Of a DNA stretch of 64,000 nucleotides, positions 58,150 through 64,000 are shown one piece after another (position 1 is the stretch's first letter; each line of letters begins with the position of its first letter). The position numbers were made by a program, and so were the translations under genes. The DNA comes from Ovis canadensis (taxonomy: Eukaryota > Chordata > Mammalia > Artiodactyla > Bovidae), in contig NC_091262.1 in assembly GCF_042477335.2 (NCBI RefSeq), positions 45,853,001 through 45,917,000 of the forward strand, given 5' to 3'. A model generated the notes under the pieces. The model saw only the letters and a program-made list of their open reading frames with translations, did not search any database and had not been told where the DNA came from.

Positions 58150-58912
58150 AAAAAATATACTAAGGAATATTACTCAGCCATGAAAAGGAATGCATTTGAG
58201 TCAGTACTAATGAGGTGGATGAACCTAGAGACTATTATACAGAGTGAAATAAGTCAGAAAGAGAAAGATAAATATCATATATTAATGCATATACCTGGAA
58301 TCTAGAAAGATGGTACTGATGAAGCTATTTGCAGGGCAGCAGTGGAGATGAATACATAGGGAACAGACTTGTGCACACAGTGGGGGAAGGAGAGGGTGGG
58401 ACAACTCGAGAGAGTAGCACTGATACGTATACATTGCTGCTGCCGCTAAGTCGCTTCAGTCGTGTCCAACTCTGTGCAACCCCATAGACGGCAGCCCACC
58501 AGGCTCCCCCGTCCCTGGGATTCTCCAGGCAAGAACACTGGACTGGGTTGCCATTTCCTTCTCTAATGCATGAAAATGAAAAGTGGAAGTGAAGTCGCTC
58601 AGTCGTGTCCGACTTTTAGTGACCCCATGGACTGCAGCCCACCAGGCTCCTCCGTCCATGGGATTTTCCAGGCAAGAGTACTGGAGTGGGGTGCCATTGT
58701 GAAACAGATAAACAGTGGTAATTTGCTGTGTGATGCAGGGAGCTCAAACTCTGTGCTCTGTGACAAACTAAAGGGGTGAGATAGGGTGGGAGTCAGGAGG
58801 GAGGGGACATATGTATACCTGTGACTGATTCATGTTGATATACAGAAACCAACATGATATTGTAAAGCAATTATCCTCTAATAAATACATTAAAAAAAGA
58901 AAAAGAAAAGAA
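58150..58912 (+). mobile_element. L1 3' end interrupted by a BovA2 SINE
   Basis: ORF2 C-terminal text (ATTACTCAGCCATGAAAAGG, GTGAAATAAGTCAGAAAGAG) leads to the L1 3' UTR (GGGGAAGGAGAGGGTGGGA). After the SINE the UTR resumes and ends in an A-rich tail at 58890-58912. Confidence 0.88.
58437..58694 (-). mobile_element. BovA2 dimeric SINE nested in L1
   Basis: Two reverse BovA monomers joined by GAAAATGAAAAGTGGAAGTG. CATTG at 58432-58436 and 58695-58699 may be a short TSD. Confidence 0.9.
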
Positions 58913-59307
58913 TACATGGCTGTTCCAGAGAAATTAGATTAAAAGGGGTGAGAGATTAGGCAGGTAGATCAATTAAGAAAACACTTTAGTAGGCCAGGTG
59001 AGAGAAATGGTGGCTTGGACAAGCATGGTAGAAGCGGAGATGGAGAGAAGTAAATAGATTTGTGATATGTTTTGGAGGTTGAGTCACAGCACTTGGTGAT
59101 ATTTTGGATGTAGGGGATGAGGGGAATAGAAGAATCAAAGATGACTCCTAGTTTTCTAATCTGAGCAACTAGATGGATGGTGGGACCGTTTAGCAAGGCA
59201 AGGCTTGGGGTAGAATAGATTTGTAGGGAAAAATCAAGAGTTCTGTTTTGGACACATTTCATTTGAGACGTCCAGTTGTTTAAGTGGAGATATCAAATGG
59301 ATAGCTG

Positions 59308-59437
59308 TAGGTTGGGAAAATCCCCTGGAGAAGGGAAAGGCTACCCACTTCAGTATTCTGGCCTGGAAAATTCCATGGACTGTAATAGTGCAGGGAGTTG
59401 CAAAGAGTCAGACACCACTGAGTGACTTTCACTTTCA
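59308..59437 (+). mobile_element. Truncated Bov-tA / BovA SINE
   Basis: Begins inside the junction region (GTTGGGAAAATCCCCTGGAG) and runs through the BovA body to CACTTTCACG. Confidence 0.88.
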
Positions 59438-59823
59438 CGTGAATCACAGGGGAAGAGACCAGAAATGGAGATATAAACGTAGGAGTCAAAAGAATATACA
59501 TAATATTTAAAATCTTGATACCAGATGATGTTTAGCTAGGGGTTAGCCACTAAAAGTTTAAGGAATTCTTTTGGCACATGGTTACAAGGAGAAAAAAAAA
59601 AACCTTTATCTTTTAGAGATACATATTGAAATATTTACAAATGAAATGATGCCTGATATTTACTTCAAAATAATGGGGGGAATGGGATGAGGTCTGGGTG
59701 AAACAAGATTGGCCATAAATTGGTAACTGTTGTGCGGTTTTAGGGTAAGTGGTGGTTCATTTTATGAATCTACCTTTGTATGTGTTTAGAATTTTCTTTC
59801 ATAAAAAGTTTAAAATAGAATAA

Positions 59824-59960
59824 GGGGCATTTCCTAGTGGTTCAGGGACTTGTTAGGACTTGTGCAGTCACTGCCGAGGGCCTGGGTTAAACTTTGGTTG
59901 GGGAACTAAGATTCCACAGGTTGTGCAGTGTGGCCAAAGCAAGCAAGCAAGCAAGCAAGA
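59824..59960 (+). mobile_element. CHR-type SINE with (AAGC)n tail
   Basis: GGGCATTTCCTAGTGGTTCAG head, TTGGTTGGGGAACTAAGATTCC middle, GTGTGGCCAAAGC and then five to six AAGC units. Confidence 0.8.
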
Positions 59961-60879
59961 AATCGAAAGGAACTATTTTATTTATGGTCTCCATTATAAG
60001 TGGTAGAAGCAGAGATGGAGAGATGTAAATAAATTTGGGATTAAAAGTGGTCCTCCATTAAAGGTGGTACTGAGGTAACTATTTCACAGTCAACATTTTA
60101 AACAAGACGTTCAGAAAGAAAGCCAGAATAACCAGAGGCACATGAGGAAGAGGGTAAGATCAATCAGGTAGGCAGAGGTCACATATATAGGGCCTTCAGT
60201 GTGGGGATATGCCTGGGCTTACATTTAAGAAAGAGCACTTGGCTATTTATTCTAAGAATAGAATGTTGGAGAAAAACATTAAGCAAAAATTATCTTAAAT
60301 TCTGATATCCTAAGCATAATCTGTAAAGAAGTCAACTGATATTGCTAGGTATTGTATACTTTACAGATACCTATTTAGTCCTCGTGATGTCTCTTTAAGG
60401 TAGGTATTATCATCACTATGGTACTTGCTGGGGAACTTCAGCTCAGAGAGGTGAAGTCAAAAGTCACACAATTACAAGTGGCACAGTTCGAATTCAAATC
60501 TTTGTCTGACTTCAGTGATTCATTTTTCTCACTACACAATATTATGGACATGCTATGGATACCAAAGAGTTGCAGAGATGGTAGGTAAGCTAGTGCTTCT
60601 AAAAACCTGGTGACAGACCTGACTAACCACTAAATTAATTTCTCTTGATCCAGACTAGCTGGATAGAAATGATGACTATGGATACATTCTTGGGCCAAAA
60701 TTTGACTGGTATTGCTGTCACCAACATCTTCTACTTCTGACTCACCTTTAATACTACTGCCGGAAGAGTTTTTAGATCACTCTACTTTCCCCCTTGAAAG
60801 CTGTTTCTGCTACAAAATCTATAACATAAAGGCCAAATATTTCAAAGTAGTATGCAAGGTTCTTCACAGTCTTTCTTAG
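59961..60879. other. Intronic sequence, MIR trace
   Basis: An antisense MIR-like stretch lies at about 60380-60540 (TTTAAGGTAGGTATTATCATC, CACACAATTACAAGTGGCAC). Otherwise nothing recognised. Confidence 0.5.
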
Positions 60880-62176
60880 CAGTTCTCAAACTTTTGGTTC
60901 TCTTAAAACTTATTGAGAACTGTAAGGGCTCTTTGTTTATGTGGATTACAGCTATTGACATTTATTTTATTAGAAGTTAAAACTGAAAAATTAAAAAATG
61001 ATTAATTCATTTAAAAACAGTAAACCTTTAAATATTAACCCAAATAATACATTTTTTCCAAACCTCTTTAATATTATGGCTTTATAGAAGACCACTGAAT
61101 TCTCACATATGCCTCTGCATTCAATCTGTTCTGATATGTTGCTCTGGTTGAAGTACATGAAAAATATCTGGTCACATCCATGTATGTAGGTGGCAAGGGA
61201 GCATTAATAGTCCTCTAGATAATCTTGGCTATTCTTCTTTGGTACTATACCGGACCTTGGTTAAGTGATAGTTGCTTAAAAGTTACTTGCAATACGGAAT
61301 CTCAAACCGTATCAATGAACTTTTTGTCCTCAGTTACATTAAATTCATTGGTTTAACTTGCAGTTTCAATAGATCTTTTACTCTTGCATAATTCTGTAAC
61401 ATCCTAAATGGGATCATTTGGAAGTAATTGGTTCACTGAGTTATGTGGATCTTTCAAATGTTGACACATTTCATTTTATAATTAAAAAAATCTTTTTTGC
61501 TAATGCCACCAGCAATCTCATCAGAAAAAAATGCTTAACTATTATGAGGCTGTCATGGTAGCAGATACAAGTTTTCAAAAATTCTTATTTTTGTGTGAAA
61601 GCATGAATTTTATCACGGATGAGAAACACTGTCAGTTGTTTTCCTTGAAGTAATAGGCTCACTATGCTCATTCGTAAGAAAATATCTGCCAAACACCCAA
61701 TTCTGAATACCACAGCTGGTCTGCCACTTGTTCTTTTAAGATGGTCCATAAAAAGGAGGCTAGTTCAGCTTTGTAATTCAAATTTTGAAACTTCAACTAT
61801 TTAGCAAGTGGTTTTCCTTGAGACAACCATACTTTGGTATGCAGCATAAGGACTTTCTGTGTACTTTTCATTTTATCACACAGAATTTTTTAACAGATAC
61901 ATACTCAAGGGTTGAGATTTAATACGATGTACTACCTCATCAAGGACATTCTTAAGTAAAACTGATGTTTGTTTTTCTAAAACTACTGGTGCCATATGGT
62001 GCCACGGTTTTGATTCGCACAGGTCTAAGCAGTTTTACCCATTATCATTTTTGCATCTTCAGTGCAAATGTCAACATACTGAAAAAGACAAATAATGTCT
62101 TGGTATTATTATGAAAATGGTGACTTTTTCATGGTCACTATTTGACCTTGCATGCACCACATCTGAAGAACCACTG
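60880..62176. mobile_element. Charlie-like hAT DNA transposon remnant (1.3 kb)
   Basis: The left end CAGTTCTCAAACTTTT and the right end GAAGAACCACTG are terminal inverted repeats of the hAT-Charlie type. The interior is diverged transposon sequence (for example TCTGCATTCAATCTGTTCTG then ATATGTTG near 61113, and GGGATCATTTGGAAGTAATTGG near 61411). It has no reading frame that could give a transposase; the size implies internal deletion. Confidence 0.75.
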
Positions 62177-62700
62177 CTTTATTCATTATTCTTTTCCAGT
62201 CACCTGTCCTGCTTCTGTTTGCCATCATCATCTCTGTGACTTTGCATATATTGTTCCTTTGCCTACAGTGTCTTCGTCAGCCAGCTGGCAAAATCTCATT
62301 TGTCATTTAATATCTGGTTTGTATTTCATTTCTGAGAAGCTGACTTCATGTCTTTTAAGCTGATTTAATCACTCTGGTTTTTGCGCTTCTGTGCCATTCT
62401 GAGCTTACATTGTTGAGCATTTATCACATTGAGGGCAGAGGGTCTAGTAATATTTTTAAGCACCTACTATGTGCCAGACCCTGTGCTAAGTCTTTTACAT
62501 GTTACTATTATATCCCCAAATTAATTACAGACTGAAGGTCCAGACAGACAGCTGAAGCTGAAGTCAAACCCACTCCCACTATTTCAGCGGTATGGTAATC
62601 TTTACCCCTGTTTATCCCTATGGCACACAGACAGCACAGTTCAGATATTTAACTTATGTCCCTTGAACAGTCAAATAAATGAACTTAGTAAAAAATCTCA
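62177..62700 (+). mobile_element. L2 and MIR remnants
   Basis: L2-like 3' text at about 62190-62440 (TTTGCATATATTGTTCCTTTGC, ACATTGAGGGCAGAGGG) and antisense MIR at 62456-62600 (CACCTACTATGTGCCAGACC). Confidence 0.6.
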
Positions 62701-63210
62701 ACTCATAATGCAAGGCTCTACAAAGTCTTTCATCTTTCAGAGCCTAGGGTTTGGCCTTTGGTACAGTACTTTTTATTCTTTATGTGCCATTTAGATTTGG
62801 AATCTTCATTTACTTATAGAAAAACTTGCATTTCCATTTCTTCCAGCAATGTGTTCCCAGCCGTGGGATGGTAATTTAATGATCACATTGCCATCAAGCT
62901 GGAAACACAAATGTTGACATTTGACAGTAATGTTTTTCCTCTCAAAGTTGCTTCAAGTAAATACTAATGGTGTATCCAAGTAAATGAAATAATTACTGAA
63001 AAAGCAAATGGTGTATATTTTTCAACATGAGTATTCAAGTTTTAAACTCTCCAAAGTTTTTTTTAGAAAAAACCTGTTTAACACTCATACCTCTTTTTCT
63101 ACTTAGTCTGGGACATTATGAAATGTGAAAATTCCAGTGTGCATCTAAAAGCTTAATGCCTCAAAATTCCTTTATTTAAACTATAGTACATATCTTGAAA
63201 ATGGGAGGAA
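62701..63210. other. Intronic sequence without recognised gene
   Basis: Nothing recognised. Confidence 0.5.
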
Positions 63211-63395
63211 GACCAGTGGTTCTCAAAGTATGGCCCCAGGATGAGTATCATCACCATCACTTGGGAATTTGTTAGAAGGACCCAACTCAGACCTATCAAA
63301 TCAAAAAACTCTGGGGGCCTGGGCCGACAATTTGTGTTTCAATAGTCCTCCAGTTATTGAGATGTATGGTTAAACCTGACAACCAGTGCGGTAAA
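63211..63395 (+). mobile_element. MER5-like hAT MITE
   Basis: CCAGTGGTTCTCAAAGTATGG left end, then CATCACTTGGGAATTTGTTAG, AAAACTCTGGGGGCC, and AATTTGTGTTTCAATAG. The right end is eroded. Confidence 0.78.
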
Positions 63396-63426
63396 TGCGC
63401 TGTATCTTTTGGATAAGTGGATGCTA

Positions 63427-64000
63427 CCTGTCCGGTCCCATCACTCCATGGGAAATAGATGGGGAAACAGTGGAGACAGTGTCAGACTTTATATTTTTGG
63501 GCTCCAAAATCACTGCAGATGGTAACTGCAGCCATGAAATTAAAAGACGCTTACTCCTCGGAAGGAAAGTTATGAACAACCTAGATAGCATATTAAAAAG
63601 CAGAGACATTACTTTGCCGACTAAGGTCCATCTAGTCAAGGCTATGGTTTTTCCTGTGGTCATGTATGGATGTGAGAGTTGGACTGTGAAGAAGCTGAGG
63701 GCCGAAGAATTGATGCTTTTGAAATGTGGTATTGGAGAAGACTCTTGAGAGTCTCTTGGACTGCAAGGAGATCCAACCAGTCCATTCTGAAGGAGATCAG
63801 GCCTGGGATTTCTTTGGAAGGAATGATGCTAAAGCTGAAACTCCAGTACTTTGGCCACCTTATGGGAAGAGTTGACTCATTGGAAAAGACTCAGATGCTG
63901 GGAGGGATTGGGGGCAGAAGGAGAAGGGGACGGCTGAGGATGAGATGGCTGGATGACATCACTGACTCGATGGACGTGAGTCTGAGTGAACTCTGGGAGT
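63427..64000 (+). mobile_element. BovB LINE 3' fragment, runs off the right edge
   Basis: Begins downstream of the YADD motif (peptide GPITPWEIDGETVETVSDF) and continues through SKITADGNCSHEIKRRLLLG to the end of the window. The frame breaks near 63748. The left junction near 63427 marks 5' truncation. Confidence 0.93.

Larger units (their letters stand above)
43569..64000 (-). other. PEAK1: PEAK1 intron, partial (at least 20.4 kb)
   Basis: No minus-strand reading frame long enough for the roughly 1050-codon upstream part of PEAK1 occurs here. The intron therefore continues past the right edge. Confidence 0.8.

Noticed and set aside
43569..64000. The large 5' coding exon of PEAK1
   Set aside because: No minus-strand frame of suitable length or Ser/Pro-rich PEAK1-like composition was found, so the exon is taken to lie outside the window.

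Overview
The window is nuclear DNA from a ruminant, almost certainly a bovid (cattle, sheep, goat or a close relative; the sequence alone does not settle which). The evidence is the dense load of ruminant-specific retroposons: Bov-tA and BovA/BovA2 SINEs, BovB LINEs, and L1 copies with ruminant-type 3' ends. A conserved mammalian protein gene is carried in split exons.

The only protein-coding gene I can support is PEAK1 (SGK269), on the minus strand. Its last three coding exons are present: 43375-43568, 24013-24758 and 2637-3797 (stop codon at 2637-2639). All junctions are GT-AG and the phases join cleanly, giving the C-terminal ~699 residues of a ~1746-residue protein. These carry the TYSNL tyrosine motif, a proline-rich PPPLPKK motif, an RANTEP threonine motif, the NPTY motif, and the pseudokinase domain with HCD and NFS in place of HRD and DFG. 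The large upstream coding exon is absent and must lie beyond base 64000. Positions 1-2636 are most likely 3' UTR running off the left edge.

Layout: 1-2636 probable 3' UTR; 2637-3797 last exon; 3798-24012 intron, with an inverted L1 at about 5925-7165 and a MaLR element with both LTRs at about 19144-21279; 24013-24758 exon; 24759-43374 intron, with an old L1 at about 26735-32556 that holds five younger insertions including two BovB copies; 43375-43568 exon, with a 5'-inverted L1 beginning only 30 bp into the downstream intron; 43569-64000 intron, with a Tigger-like MITE, a BovB, a solo LTR at 56575-57070, a Charlie-like DNA transposon at about 60880-62176, and a BovB running off the right edge.

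Retroposons account for most of the structure. Many insertions can be bounded by target-site duplications (TSDs) read directly from the sequence, so their order can be worked out. I found no second gene, no functional RNA gene, no CRISPR or prokaryotic feature, and no candidate for a new biochemical system. The most interesting observations concern retroposon mechanism (three 5' inversions, one three-copy target site), the L1 close to a PEAK1 splice donor, and the LTRs in PEAK1 introns. Repeat family names are given from memory of consensus sequences and should be read as family-level calls.
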